From: ZC4RG30 sp963777735
GTDB taxonomy: Bacteria > Pseudomonadota > Gammaproteobacteria > Steroidobacterales > Steroidobacteraceae
DNA length: 64,000 nt
Direction of reading: 5' to 3'
NCBI GenBank assembly: GCA_963777735.1
Contig: CAVZRQ010000008.1
Coordinates: 1,674,001-1,738,000 of the forward strand
Position 1 is the first letter of the stretch. Each line of letters starts with the position of its first letter. This document shows positions 51,999 to 61,493 of the stretch, in pieces. The notes beneath the pieces were generated by a model. It had not been told where the DNA came from. It worked only from the letters and a program-made list of their open reading frames with translations, and searched no databases. The position numbers and the translations under genes are program-made.

Positions 51999-54347
51999 AT
52001 GAGCCACTCCCGGACGCCGCGCGGGAAGCGCTGCTGGCTGCTCGCACTGGGCGGCCTGCTGCCCACCCTGGGTTTGTTCGCCGCGGAACAGGCTGTCGCC
52101 GCACAGCCTCGCAGCGCGGTCGACGCCGCGCTGATCCAGAAATACTGCGCGGACTGCCACAACGAAGACCAGTGGAGCGGCGGCCTCTCGCTCGATCACA
52201 TCGAGACCACCCACATCGGCAAGGATGCCGAGCTGTGGGAGCGTGTGGTGCAGAAAGTGCGCACCGGCATGATGCCCCCGGCGGGCGAACCGCGCCCCAA
52301 AGAGACGACGCTGGATTCCTTCGCTGCCACGCTGGAGCGCGAGCTCGATACCGCGGCGCGCGGCAACAGCCAGCCCGGCCGCCCGGGCCTGCGGCGGCTC
52401 ACGCGCTTCGAATACGGCAACGTGATCCGCGACCTGCTGGGCGTGCAGGACAATGTCACGAACCTGCTGCCGCCGGATAACAACAGCGACGGCTTCGACA
52501 CGAACGGCGAGACGCTGGGCAACTCACCCGCGCTGGTAGAGGCCTATGTGAATGCCGCGGCCAAACTCGCGCGGCGCGCAGTGGGTGATCGCGAACCCGC
52601 CGTCGTGCAGGTGGATTACCGGCCACCAACCGGCTGGGCGCAGGATCGGCACATCGACGCGCTGCCACTCGGCACGCGTGGCGGCTACGCCGTGCGCCAT
52701 GAGTTCCCGGTGGATGGGGAATACGAAATCAACATCGCCGTGGCGGCCGGCGTGCCGTTCTCCGACGCGCTGCCCCGCGGTCGCCGCATTTACCTCGCCA
52801 TCGACAAGGCTCAACTTGCCCCGCAGGAGAAAGACCCGCGCAAGTTCCGCGTGCAGGTGAAGGCGGGTCCGCGCAATGTGGTCGCGTCGCTGGTGGATGA
52901 GCTCCGCACCCGCGGCACCGACGACATCTACTCCATCGACAAACAGCTTGGCGCGGTGACGGACATCACCATCACCGGCCCGTTCAAGGTGGCGGGCGCG
53001 GGCGACACACCCAGCCGACGCAAGGTGTTCGTGTGCCGCCCTGCCTCGGCAAGTGAGGAAGAATCCTGCGCGCGGCGCATTCTCACCCAGCTCGCGACAC
53101 AGGCATTTCGCACGCCGCTGGGCAGCACGGATCCCGCAATCGATGCGCTGATGCAGCACTACCGCAACGCGCGCGGCAGTGGCGATTTCGAAGCCGGCGT
53201 CGAGCAGGCGCTCGCCCGGCTGCTGGTCAACCCGCGATTCCTGTTCCGCATCGAACGCGAACCGGCGGGTCTTGCGCCGGGCGCCATGTACCGGCTGCCA
53301 GACATCGAGCTCGCCTCGCGCCTTTCCTTCTTCCTGTGGAGCAGCATTCCCGACACCGAGCTGCTGGATCTCGCCGCCCGTGGTCGGCTGCAGAACGCGA
53401 AGGTGCTCGAACAGCAGGTCAAACGCATGCTCGCCGATCCACGCGCCGAGGCGCTGGTCGGCAACTTCGCGAGCCAGTGGCTGCGGCTGCGGGCGCTCGA
53501 CAGCATTCCGGCCGATGGGCAGGGCTTCGACGAGAACATTCGCCAGTCGATGCTGCGCGAAACGCGCCTGCTGCTTTCTGGCGTGATGCGCGAGAACCGC
53601 AACATCGTCGAGCTGCTCGACGCGCGTTACACCTTCCTGGATGAACAACTGGCCAACCATTACGGCGTGCCGAATGTGAAAGGCAGCCACATGCGTCGCG
53701 TGGAACTGGCCGATGGCAAACGCCGCGGCCTGCTCGGGCACGGCAGCATCCTCACGCTCACCTCGCTGCCCGAACGCACCTCACCGGTGGTGCGTGGCAA
53801 GTGGATCATGGAGAGCCTGATGGGCGCGCATGTGCCCGCGCCGCCGGCCGGCGTCGAGACCAATCTCGAAGCCGCACCGGGCCACGACCAGCCCACCACG
53901 TTGCGGCAGCGCCTGGAGATGCACCGGGAGCGTCCGGAATGCGCCGCCTGCCACCGCATCATGGATCCCATTGGCTTCGCGCTCGAGAACTTCGACCGCA
54001 CCGGCCGCTGGCGCACGCGTGACAACGGCCTGCCGGTGGATGCGCACGGCGAACTGAGCGATGGCACGCAGCTCGACGGCCCCGACGCCTTGCGCGACTG
54101 GCTGGTGAGCCATCCGGATGTGTTCGCCACCAACCTTGCGCAGAAGCTGATGATCTACGCGCTGGGCCGCAATGTGGATCATCACGACATGCCCACCGTG
54201 CGCCGCATCGTGCGCGCGTCCGCCGCGGAAGATTACCGCTTCGCTTCGCTGGTCATCGGCATTGTGCAGAGCCAGCCCTTCCAGTATCGCAACACGAGCC
54301 CGGCGCCTTCTGCACCGGCTTCACCGCTCACGGCGCAGGGCCGCTGA
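51999..54347 (+). CDS. DUF1592/DUF1588/DUF1585 di-heme-type exported protein
   Basis: 782 aa with a signal peptide. An N-terminal c-type heme motif CADCH (Cys50, Cys53, His54; PSC/cytochrome c domain) is followed by DUF1587 (LTRFEYGNVIRDLLG), a beta-sandwich region, DUF1592 (LASRLSFFLWSSIPDTELLDLA) and DUF1588 (RRGLLGHGSILTLTS...TSPVVRGKWI). A second CAACH lies at Cys648/Cys651/His652 in ECAACHRIMDPIGFALENFD, with DUF1585 at the end. This is the 'planctomycete cytochrome' architecture. Electron transfer or oxidation outside the cytoplasm is inferred, but no reaction is known. It always pairs with a DUF1552 gene, as here (11-bp gap). Confidence 0.93.
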   Translation: MSHSRTPRGKRCWLLALGGLLPTLGLFAAEQAVAAQPRSAVDAALIQKYCADCHNEDQWSGGLSLDHIETTHIGKDAELWERVVQKVRTGMMPPAGEPRPKETTLDSFAATLERELDTAARGNSQPGRPGLRRLTRFEYGNVIRDLLGVQDNVTNLLPPDNNSDGFDTNGETLGNSPALVEAYVNAAAKLARRAVGDREPAVVQVDYRPPTGWAQDRHIDALPLGTRGGYAVRHEFPVDGEYEINIAVAAGVPFSDALPRGRRIYLAIDKAQLAPQEKDPRKFRVQVKAGPRNVVASLVDELRTRGTDDIYSIDKQLGAVTDITITGPFKVAGAGDTPSRRKVFVCRPASASEEESCARRILTQLATQAFRTPLGSTDPAIDALMQHYRNARGSGDFEAGVEQALARLLVNPRFLFRIEREPAGLAPGAMYRLPDIELASRLSFFLWSSIPDTELLDLAARGRLQNAKVLEQQVKRMLADPRAEALVGNFASQWLRLRALDSIPADGQGFDENIRQSMLRETRLLLSGVMRENRNIVELLDARYTFLDEQLANHYGVPNVKGSHMRRVELADGKRRGLLGHGSILTLTSLPERTSPVVRGKWIMESLMGAHVPAPPAGVETNLEAAPGHDQPTTLRQRLEMHRERPECAACHRIMDPIGFALENFDRTGRWRTRDNGLPVDAHGELSDGTQLDGPDALRDWLVSHPDVFATNLAQKLMIYALGRNVDHHDMPTVRRIVRASAAEDYRFASLVIGIVQSQPFQYRNTSPAPSAPASPLTAQGR

Positions 54348-54358
54348 AGGAGTTCTCG

Positions 54359-55666
54359 ATGTATTTCCTGACCCGCAAGCATCTGTCGCGTCGCGCATTG
54401 TTGCGCGGTGCCGGCGCCACGCTGGCCCTTCCGCTGCTGGAATCGATGACACCGGCCATGGCCGCCGCCGCAACACCCGCGCCGCGCTTCGCCAGCATCT
54501 ACGTTCCGCACGGCGTCACGCTCGCGAAGTGGACGCCGGCCACTGTCGGCAAGGATTTCGCGATGAGTGAGATCCTGCAGCCGCTCGAGCCCCATCGCCG
54601 TTACCTCAACGTGATCAGCGGTCTCGATCTGCCCTCCGCCAATGGCAGCGATGCATCGGCCGAAGCCAATCACACGCGTTCTTCCGCCTGTTTCCTCAGC
54701 GGCGCGGAACCGGTGCTGGGCCCGCGCGCGCAGCTCGGCATCACGGTGGATCAGGTGGCCGCCGCCGCCATCGGCAACGACACGCCCCTTCCCTCTCTGG
54801 AACTGGGCATCGAAGGCCCGGCCTTCGGCTGCGGGGCGAAGCTCTCCTGCGCGTATCGCAACTCGCTGGCCTGGCGCAATGCCACGACGCCGCTGCCCAT
54901 CGAGAACAATCCACAGGCCGTGTTCGAACGGTTGTTCGGCGATGGCGCCAGTGAAGCGCAGCGCAAGACCCGGCGCGCGCAGGCCAGCAGCCTGCTCGAT
55001 ACGCTGCGCGAGGAAATCGCGGCGCTGCAGAAAACACTACCCGCGGTGGATCGTGAACGCATCGGCGCCTACGTGGAAGACATCCGCGAGATCGAACGCC
55101 GCATCACCAATGCGCAGCACCGCCCCGGCGTGACGAGCGATGCACCCACCGGCGTGCCCGCCACCTTCGACGACCATGCGAAGCTGCAGCTCGATCTGCT
55201 GGCGCTGGCCTGGCGCGCCGACATCACCCGCATCGGCACGCTGCCCTTCGCGCAGGAAACCAGCAACGCCACCTATCCGGCCAGCGGCGTGACGGATTCC
55301 TTCCATGCGCTCTCGCATCATTCGAACATCCAGGCCAACAAGGATCGCTTCGCGGTGATGAACCGCTACCACATCGGCATCCTCGCGCACTTCCTGGACA
55401 AACTGGCCAAGACGCCGGATGGCGAGGGCACTCTGCTGGATCACAGCCTTGTGCTGTATGGCAGCGGCATCAGCGATGGCAACCAGCACGATCACGGTCC
55501 GTTGCCGATTCTGCTGGCGGGCGGCGCCCGTGGCCGCCTCACCGGCAACCGGCATCTCGTGGTGCCGCTGAAGACGCCGCTGGCGAACCTGCAGCTCTCC
55601 ATCCTGCACACACTCGGTGTCGAGGCGAACAAGTTCGCCGACAGCAACGGCACAGTGGCGCTCTGA
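54359..55666 (+). CDS. DUF1552 protein, Tat-exported
   Basis: 435 aa. The N-terminus carries a twin-arginine signal (SRRALLRGAGATLALPLLE), so it is exported folded, probably with a cofactor or metal. The DUF1552 body shows FASIYVPHGVTLAKWTP, NVISGLDLPSA, the conserved ANHTRSSACFLSGAEP block, and a C-terminal YGSGISDGNQHDHGPLPILLAGG stretch. These Asp/His-rich stretches resemble the alkaline-phosphatase/sulfatase-like DUF1501/DUF1552 clan, which binds metals. It is the fixed partner of the DUF1592 protein. Its stop is 2 bp from the ankyrin gene start. Confidence 0.93.
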   Translation: MYFLTRKHLSRRALLRGAGATLALPLLESMTPAMAAAATPAPRFASIYVPHGVTLAKWTPATVGKDFAMSEILQPLEPHRRYLNVISGLDLPSANGSDASAEANHTRSSACFLSGAEPVLGPRAQLGITVDQVAAAAIGNDTPLPSLELGIEGPAFGCGAKLSCAYRNSLAWRNATTPLPIENNPQAVFERLFGDGASEAQRKTRRAQASSLLDTLREEIAALQKTLPAVDRERIGAYVEDIREIERRITNAQHRPGVTSDAPTGVPATFDDHAKLQLDLLALAWRADITRIGTLPFAQETSNATYPASGVTDSFHALSHHSNIQANKDRFAVMNRYHIGILAHFLDKLAKTPDGEGTLLDHSLVLYGSGISDGNQHDHGPLPILLAGGARGRLTGNRHLVVPLKTPLANLQLSILHTLGVEANKFADSNGTVAL

Positions 55667-55668
55667 GC

Positions 55669-57177
55669 ATGTCGCTGCGCAGGACATCGATGTATTGGCT
55701 GTGGCTGGCGCTGCCCGCGCTGGCTGCTGCCGCACCTTCGCCCGATGCGCTGCTCAGCGCGGCGCGCGAAGGCGAGACCACCGCAGTGGAAGCTGCGCTG
55801 CGCGATGGGGCCGACGCCAACTCCGCCGAACCCGACGGCACGCGCGCCCTGCACCTGGCAGTTAGTCGCAATGATGTGCGCGCCACCCGCGCCCTGCTGG
55901 CACGCGGCGCCGACGTGCGCGCCGCCACCAATCTCAAGGTCACCCCGCTGCTGCTCGCCTGCACCAACGGCAACCCGCAGATCGTGCAGATGCTGCTCAC
56001 CGCCAAAGCCGATCCGAATGCGCGCGACCTGGCCGGCGAGACCATGCTGATGGCCGCAGCCCGCGGCGGCAATCCGGAGGTGATCCGTCTGTTGCTGAAG
56101 GCCGGCGCCGAGCGCGACGCGCGGGATGAAGAATATGCCCAGACCGCCCTGCACCACGCCGCACGCGCCGGCAACGCCGATGCGGTGCGCACCCTGATCG
56201 AGGCCGGCGCCGAAGTGATGGCCCGCACGCGCGTTGGCCCTGCGCCGCCGTTTCGCCGCATCGGTGGCACGCAGGGCAAGGGCGTGGAGAAATCCCCCAC
56301 TCGCGGCGCGCGGCCGGCGATTCCCGGTGGCAAGACACCGCTGCACTTCGCCGCGCGCGATGGCCATCTCGAGGTGGTGCGTCTGCTGCTGGATGCAGGC
56401 GCTGCGATCGACGATCGCGACCCCAACGACATCACGCCGCTGTTGTTCGCGGCGAGCAACGACCGAGTAGCCATCGCGAAATTCCTGATCAGTCGCGGCG
56501 CTGACATCCAGGCCATCGACTGGTATGGCCGCACTCCGCTGTATGCGGCCATCGATGTGCGCAACCGCGATTCCCCCGAACCGCAGGCAGGCAGCCGCAC
56601 CGACACCGAAGGCAATCTCGAGCTCATCCAGCTGTTGCTGGAGCGCGGCGCGAAACCCAATACGCGCATCCGCGAGATGCCCGTGGTGCGCTCGCATGTG
56701 CTGCCGCTGGGCTCACTCTCGTGGGTGGATTTCACCGGCGAGACGCCATTCATCCGCGCCGCGCTGGCGGGCGACACCGTCGTCATGCGCCTGTTGATGG
56801 CCCATGGCGCCGACGCCAACCTCAAGACCGACCACGGCACCACCGCATTGGCCGCGGCGGCCGGCATGAACTGGACGGTGGCGCAGACCGTGACATGGGG
56901 GCCCGCGGCCTCGCTCGAAGCCGTGCGCATCTGTCTCGAGGCCGGCAATGACGTGAACGCCGCCAACTCCAAGGGCCTGCGCGCGATTCACGCGGCAGCG
57001 AATCGTGGATCGGACGACATCATCCAGTTGCTCGCCGCACACGGCGCCGACATCATGGCGAAGGATTCGGAAGGCCGCACGGCCCTGGACTGGGCCAAGG
57101 GCGTGTTCCTCGCGACACACCCGCCCACAGAGCGGCCAGCCGCCATCGCGGCACTCGCGAAACTCGGCCTGCGCTGA
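55669..57177 (+). CDS. Exported ankyrin-repeat protein
   Basis: 502 aa with a signal peptide (PALAAA). About nine to ten ankyrin repeats cover nearly the whole mature chain (repeats such as DGTRALHLAVSRNDVRATRALLARGADV, LAGETMLMAAARGGNPEVIRLLLKAGA, DGHLEVVRLLLDAGA). Two non-repeat loops occur, one near residue 190-215 (VGPAPPFRRIGG region) and one near 340. Periplasmic ankyrin proteins serve as binding scaffolds. Its place directly after DUF1592-DUF1552 suggests it organises those proteins. Confidence 0.92.
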   Translation: MSLRRTSMYWLWLALPALAAAAPSPDALLSAAREGETTAVEAALRDGADANSAEPDGTRALHLAVSRNDVRATRALLARGADVRAATNLKVTPLLLACTNGNPQIVQMLLTAKADPNARDLAGETMLMAAARGGNPEVIRLLLKAGAERDARDEEYAQTALHHAARAGNADAVRTLIEAGAEVMARTRVGPAPPFRRIGGTQGKGVEKSPTRGARPAIPGGKTPLHFAARDGHLEVVRLLLDAGAAIDDRDPNDITPLLFAASNDRVAIAKFLISRGADIQAIDWYGRTPLYAAIDVRNRDSPEPQAGSRTDTEGNLELIQLLLERGAKPNTRIREMPVVRSHVLPLGSLSWVDFTGETPFIRAALAGDTVVMRLLMAHGADANLKTDHGTTALAAAAGMNWTVAQTVTWGPAASLEAVRICLEAGNDVNAANSKGLRAIHAAANRGSDDIIQLLAAHGADIMAKDSEGRTALDWAKGVFLATHPPTERPAAIAALAKLGLR

Positions 57178-57209
57178 TCGTTCAACCAACCCGGAATCAC
57201 TCGACCGCT

Positions 57210-58964
57210 ATGAAGATTGCTGCCGCCTTCCTCGCATTTGCAGCGGTGCTCGCGCAGGCCGGAGCGGCCATCGCGGCACCCGATCCGGATTTTCACATCT
57301 ATCTCGCCTTCGGCCAGTCGAACATGGAAGGCGGCGGCGCGATGAATGAAAGCGATCGCACGGTAGACCCGCGTTTTCGCGTCATGGCCGACTTCGACAA
57401 CCCTGCGCGCAACTGGAAATTCGGGCAGTGGCAGGATGCCGTTCCGCCGCTCACCCGGCGCGTGCGCGGCATCAGCATGATGGATTACTTCGGGCGCACG
57501 ATGGTTGCCAACCTGCCCGCCCGCAACCGCGTGGGCCTCATCAAGCTCGCCGTATCCGGCACCCGCATCGAGCTCTGGGACAAGGACGCATTCCGCACCT
57601 ACCTCGACACCCTGCCACCCGATGGCCAGTGGAAGATTCCGCTCGCCAATGAATACGACGGCAACCCCTATGAGTACCTGATCCGGATGGCGCGGCTGGC
57701 ACAGCAGGATGGCGTCATTCGCGGCATCCTGATTCACCAGGGGGAATCCAACTCCCGAGACCCCGATTGGCCCGCAAAGGTGAAGAAGATCCATGGCGAC
57801 ATCATCCGGGATCTCGGCCTGAAACCAGCGGATGTCACCTTGCTCGTGGGCGAGGTGGTCAACGCCGACCAGAACGGCAAGGAAGCCAGCGCCAACGAAA
57901 TCATGAAAGAGTTGCCCGGCCTGCTCCCCAACTCCTATGTCGTTTCCTCTGCCGGCGTGCCCGCCAACAGCGATCAACTGCACTTCACGGCGGACGGTCA
58001 GCGGGAAATGGGGCGCCGCTATGCCGCGCAGATGCTCAAGGCGCAGGGCTACGAAGCACCCCCTGCATTGCGCGATCCCTATGCAGGAATTCCGGACACT
58101 GAAGGCAGCGGGCGTTACCCCGCGCTGAAAGAAGAAGCGTCTTCACTACCCAACCATGTGATCTACCGGCCGGCACAACTCAAGTCACTGGGTTCGCGCA
58201 AGCTCGGGATCTACCTCTTCGGCAATGGCGCCTGCTCCAACGATGGCGCGAGCTCGCGACTGCATCTGCTGGAGATCGCCTCGCATGGCTATCTCGCCAT
58301 CGCGCCTGGCCGCATCCGCAGCGGGCCAGGCGCCACCGCGCCCCTCACGCCGCCGCCTGCCGCAAAGCCAAGACCCGCCAACGGTCCACCGCCGACCATG
58401 GCCGCGCGCCCCACCAGCCAGCAGGATCTCCTGACGGCACTCGACTGGGCGCTGGCACAGAACAAGGATCCGCAGAGCCCCTATTACCGCAAGATCGACC
58501 CGACTGCGGTGGCGATGTCGGGCTACAGCTGCGGCGCCTTCCAGGCTTTGCTCGTCGGGAGCGACCCCCGCATCAAGACCGTCATCGTCATGAACAGCGG
58601 CATCTACAAGCCGGGCACGGAAGTCGTCATCGATGGCATGGAGGATCTCACCAAGGCCCTGCTGCCCCGGCTGCACTCCCCCACGCTCTACATCCTCGGC
58701 GGCGAATCGGATATCGCCTACCCGAACGGCATCGATGACTTTGCGCTCATCAATCACGTGCCGGCATTCCTGGGGAATGTCGTGAAGGCCGGGCACGCGG
58801 GCACCTACTGGGAACCCAACGGCGGCAAGGCCGCAGCGGCAGTGGTGGCCTGGCTCGACTGGCAGCTGCGGGGTGACCGGCGCGCATCGCGCCAATTCCT
58901 CGGCAAGAACTGCGGACTGTGCAAGGATACGGACTGGTCCGTGGAAAAGAAGAACATGCCATGA
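57210..58964 (+). CDS. Two-domain exported esterase: SGNH (SASA) + alpha/beta hydrolase
   Basis: 584 aa with a signal peptide (AGAAIAAP). Residues ~25-285 are a sialate-O-acetylesterase/acetyl-xylan-esterase-like SGNH domain: AFGQSNMEGGG holds the nucleophile, HQGESNSRD the oxyanion/Glu block and SDQLHF the Asp-His. Residues ~320-560 are an alpha/beta-hydrolase with elbow MSGYSCGAF, acid in GGESDIAYPNG and histidine in AGHAGTYWE. Both active sites look complete. Removal of acyl groups from a glycan or polyester is the likely role. It is the fifth gene of the operon, 32 bp after the ankyrin gene. Confidence 0.88.
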   Translation: MKIAAAFLAFAAVLAQAGAAIAAPDPDFHIYLAFGQSNMEGGGAMNESDRTVDPRFRVMADFDNPARNWKFGQWQDAVPPLTRRVRGISMMDYFGRTMVANLPARNRVGLIKLAVSGTRIELWDKDAFRTYLDTLPPDGQWKIPLANEYDGNPYEYLIRMARLAQQDGVIRGILIHQGESNSRDPDWPAKVKKIHGDIIRDLGLKPADVTLLVGEVVNADQNGKEASANEIMKELPGLLPNSYVVSSAGVPANSDQLHFTADGQREMGRRYAAQMLKAQGYEAPPALRDPYAGIPDTEGSGRYPALKEEASSLPNHVIYRPAQLKSLGSRKLGIYLFGNGACSNDGASSRLHLLEIASHGYLAIAPGRIRSGPGATAPLTPPPAAKPRPANGPPPTMAARPTSQQDLLTALDWALAQNKDPQSPYYRKIDPTAVAMSGYSCGAFQALLVGSDPRIKTVIVMNSGIYKPGTEVVIDGMEDLTKALLPRLHSPTLYILGGESDIAYPNGIDDFALINHVPAFLGNVVKAGHAGTYWEPNGGKAAAAVVAWLDWQLRGDRRASRQFLGKNCGLCKDTDWSVEKKNMP

Positions 58965-58983
58965 CGCCGCAGGGGAACAGCAT

Positions 58984-59856
58984 ATGAACCAGAACCGCAG
59001 GAATCTACTTGGCCTGATGGCGCTCGCTGGCGCAGGGCTGCCGAACTGGGCGCTCGCACAGCAAAAGCTGCTGCCGCTCGACACACCCGGCCTCGATCAT
59101 CTCGATGTCATGGTGCCCGATGTGGAGAAGAGCACGCGTTTCTACATGGGGCTGTTCCGCACCGCCCTGCACGCGCAGCCTTTCCAGGGCGCCAATCGCT
59201 ATTTCGTGCTGCTGGGCCCGTTGCCGGAAGATCGCACCGTGGGTTATCTCGCTGTCGGCGCATCCCGTGGCCGCGGCACCTATATTGGGCACTTCTGCAC
59301 TTCGGTGGCCAACTGGCAGCGCGACAGCGCGGCGGTGTTCGCGCAGATGAAGGAGCAGTACAAAGCCGCTGGCTTTGGCGATTTTCCGGGCTCCACGGGG
59401 TTCGGCGGCGTGTTCAAGGATCCGGATGGCATCGAGATCCAGTTTCTCCCGGCGCCGGACAAACTCGTCACCGCGGCGGTTCCTTCCGACTTCGCGCCCA
59501 GCGGCCAGGGCCTCGTCACGCCGGAGCGCGTGGAGTACACCCATGTGCGCGTCAGCGATCTGGACCGCGCGCTCGTGTATTACCGCGTTCTCTACGGCAA
59601 GGAGAGCTCGCGAAAGGGCAACCTCGCCACGTTCTCTTTCCGCAACGGCTCACGACTGATGCTGGAAGACGCCTCCTACGTGTACGGCAATGCGGAGCCA
59701 CAGATCACGCGCTTCGGCATCCGCGTGAAGGCCTTTGATCGGGCCGCAGTCTCGGCGGGAATCGTGGCGCTGGGTGGCACGGTGGTGGGCGGCGAAGGCA
59801 AGGCGCTGCGCCTGCGCGACATCGACGGCATCGAGCTCGAGCTGGTGCCAGGCTGA
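58984..59856 (+). CDS. Exported double-VOC (glyoxalase-fold) protein
   Basis: 290 aa with an N-terminal signal (NRRNLLGLMALAGAGLPNWALA, twin-arginine-like). Two VOC modules follow: the first starts GLDHLDVMVPDVEKSTRFYMGLF and ends in FKDPDGIEIQFLP; the second starts RVEYTHVRVSDLDRALVYYRVLYG and ends LRLRDIDGIELELVPG. The His/Glu pattern (LDHLD...IEIQF) suggests a metal site in the first module, as in ring-cleaving dioxygenases or glyoxalases. The start follows from ATG 58984, 19 bp after the esterase stop. It is the last gene of the operon. Confidence 0.87.
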   Translation: MNQNRRNLLGLMALAGAGLPNWALAQQKLLPLDTPGLDHLDVMVPDVEKSTRFYMGLFRTALHAQPFQGANRYFVLLGPLPEDRTVGYLAVGASRGRGTYIGHFCTSVANWQRDSAAVFAQMKEQYKAAGFGDFPGSTGFGGVFKDPDGIEIQFLPAPDKLVTAAVPSDFAPSGQGLVTPERVEYTHVRVSDLDRALVYYRVLYGKESSRKGNLATFSFRNGSRLMLEDASYVYGNAEPQITRFGIRVKAFDRAAVSAGIVALGGTVVGGEGKALRLRDIDGIELELVPG

Positions 59857-59896
59857 ACGACTCCGGCGCTGACCGTGGCCTGCACGGCAGCGCACC

Positions 59897-61489
59897 TCAG
59901 TCCAGCGACTCGGTGCGTACCTCGTAGCTCAACCGCTGCTCGCTGCCCGCCGGAACGGTGATCACCCACAGCGGGGCGCCGTTCTTCTGCCTGCTGCGCT
60001 GGCTGGCGCGCCGGATGGCGGGCGTGCTCCATCGGTACGGCGCGATCTTCGCCTGCACTTCCACCTTCACGGGCACTTCCTTGAAGTTCAACAGGCGGTG
60101 CGACACACGTTCGGCGATGCGCTCCACCTCATCGTCCTTCGCTGCCAGAGGCTCCAGGGAATGTTCGACGGTGAGATTCAAGGCGCGCGCGTAGCCGAAA
60201 TCGACCAGCCCGCCCACGGGCAGATCTTCTATCTGCCCTTCGCCCGCAAAGATTTCACCCGCCGTATCCTGCTCGAACACCGCCACGCGGCCTGTCGGCA
60301 GCGGCTCGCCCAGACCTGCGGACTTCTCGTTCTTCCATCGCAGGCCGACTGTGACCGGCGCTTCCTCGTCACGGTTGTAGAGGACAGCGGGTATCAGCGG
60401 ATACTCGACCTTGTAAGGCCGCTCCACCTCGACGCGCTTCGCGTGCAGGAAGGCGACCTGCTTGGTCTGGTGGGCGTTGAGATCGGTTGGCCAGTCCAGC
60501 CGGTAGAGTTTGTAATCGCCCAGCTCTTCGCGCGAAGTGATGCGGGACCCGGTGACCTGCACTTCTTCCAACCCTTCCTCGGAAAGAGAAACCAGAGGGC
60601 TGGCGGCAACCATACCGAGTCTGGGCGGCGCGGGCGCAATGGCCTCGGCGGATGCCGGGGGATGACACGCAGGTATCCGCATCATGCTCGGGAGTCGGTC
60701 GAAGTCGTCGGCGTCGCCCCCTTCTTCCTCGTCCCACATCCAGCTTCGATCCGGCCTGCTGCCGCCTTCCTCTTCGTCCAGGATTCCCAGGCGACCGGCG
60801 ACCACCTGCACCTGTGCCTCGCGAAAACTGGTGTCCGTGCCATTGATCAGTGTTACCCAGCCCAGCAGGTCGAGCTGGTTGGCCGCATCGTTCAGTCGCG
60901 CCACATAGTTCGCGCTCCAGGTGAAGTGCTGCGCCAGGTAGGAGACCGTGACCGTTCGAGGACCCGCCGCGCCTTCCTGCAGTTTCACCGACAGCATCGG
61001 CTTGCCCGTGAGTTCCTCCGGGATGCCGGAGAACTCCAGGCGTTCTGGCAGCCCCGCGCAATGCAACGCCTCGGCGCCTTCGTCGAAGCGCAATACGACG
61101 CCATTCTCCGCCGAGACAATGGTCGCCAGCGAGCGCGTCTGCGTGCCGCGTGTGCGGTTGGTGCGCACCACCGTCACCTGCTTGCCCACCGAACGCTCGA
61201 GCAACGACTGCGGCGTCAGCGCATCGAAGTCGTAGTTGTTCTCCACACGCGGGCGTTCGAGCCCGGTGATGACGGCAGACTGGGGCAGCAGGGTCTCCAC
61301 CACGCCCTGCAAAACAAGCGTTACCGGGCCGGCAGGCAGATCCACACGTCGTGTTTCGGTGATCTGGGCGATGCCATCGCGATACACAGTGATGGAAGTG
61401 CTGTCGGCGCGCGGCGAATAGACGCTGGTCTGCGCCACCGCGCTGCCCACCCAGGGCGCGGCCAGCAGCAGGCACAGCAGGCGTTTCAC
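59897..61489 (-). CDS. DUF4139-domain exported protein (copy 2)
   Basis: 530 aa with a signal peptide (WVGSAVAQ). The DUF4139 pattern is clear: ITVYRDGIAQITETRRVDLPAG at the start, LTWSANYVARLNDAANQLDLLGWVTLINGTDTSFREAQVQVVAG-type core, and a C-terminal YEVRTESLD strand. A Glu/Asp-rich loop (DEEEGG repeated) interrupts the middle (about 255-280). Function unknown; probably periplasmic or outer-membrane. GTG 61489 is chosen because it lies 4 bp after the stop of the upstream paralog with GGTGA as SD. Confidence 0.85.
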   Translation of the reverse strand: MKRLLCLLLAAPWVGSAVAQTSVYSPRADSTSITVYRDGIAQITETRRVDLPAGPVTLVLQGVVETLLPQSAVITGLERPRVENNYDFDALTPQSLLERSVGKQVTVVRTNRTRGTQTRSLATIVSAENGVVLRFDEGAEALHCAGLPERLEFSGIPEELTGKPMLSVKLQEGAAGPRTVTVSYLAQHFTWSANYVARLNDAANQLDLLGWVTLINGTDTSFREAQVQVVAGRLGILDEEEGGSRPDRSWMWDEEEGGDADDFDRLPSMMRIPACHPPASAEAIAPAPPRLGMVAASPLVSLSEEGLEEVQVTGSRITSREELGDYKLYRLDWPTDLNAHQTKQVAFLHAKRVEVERPYKVEYPLIPAVLYNRDEEAPVTVGLRWKNEKSAGLGEPLPTGRVAVFEQDTAGEIFAGEGQIEDLPVGGLVDFGYARALNLTVEHSLEPLAAKDDEVERIAERVSHRLLNFKEVPVKVEVQAKIAPYRWSTPAIRRASQRSRQKNGAPLWVITVPAGSEQRLSYEVRTESLD

Positions 61490-61493
61490 CGGC

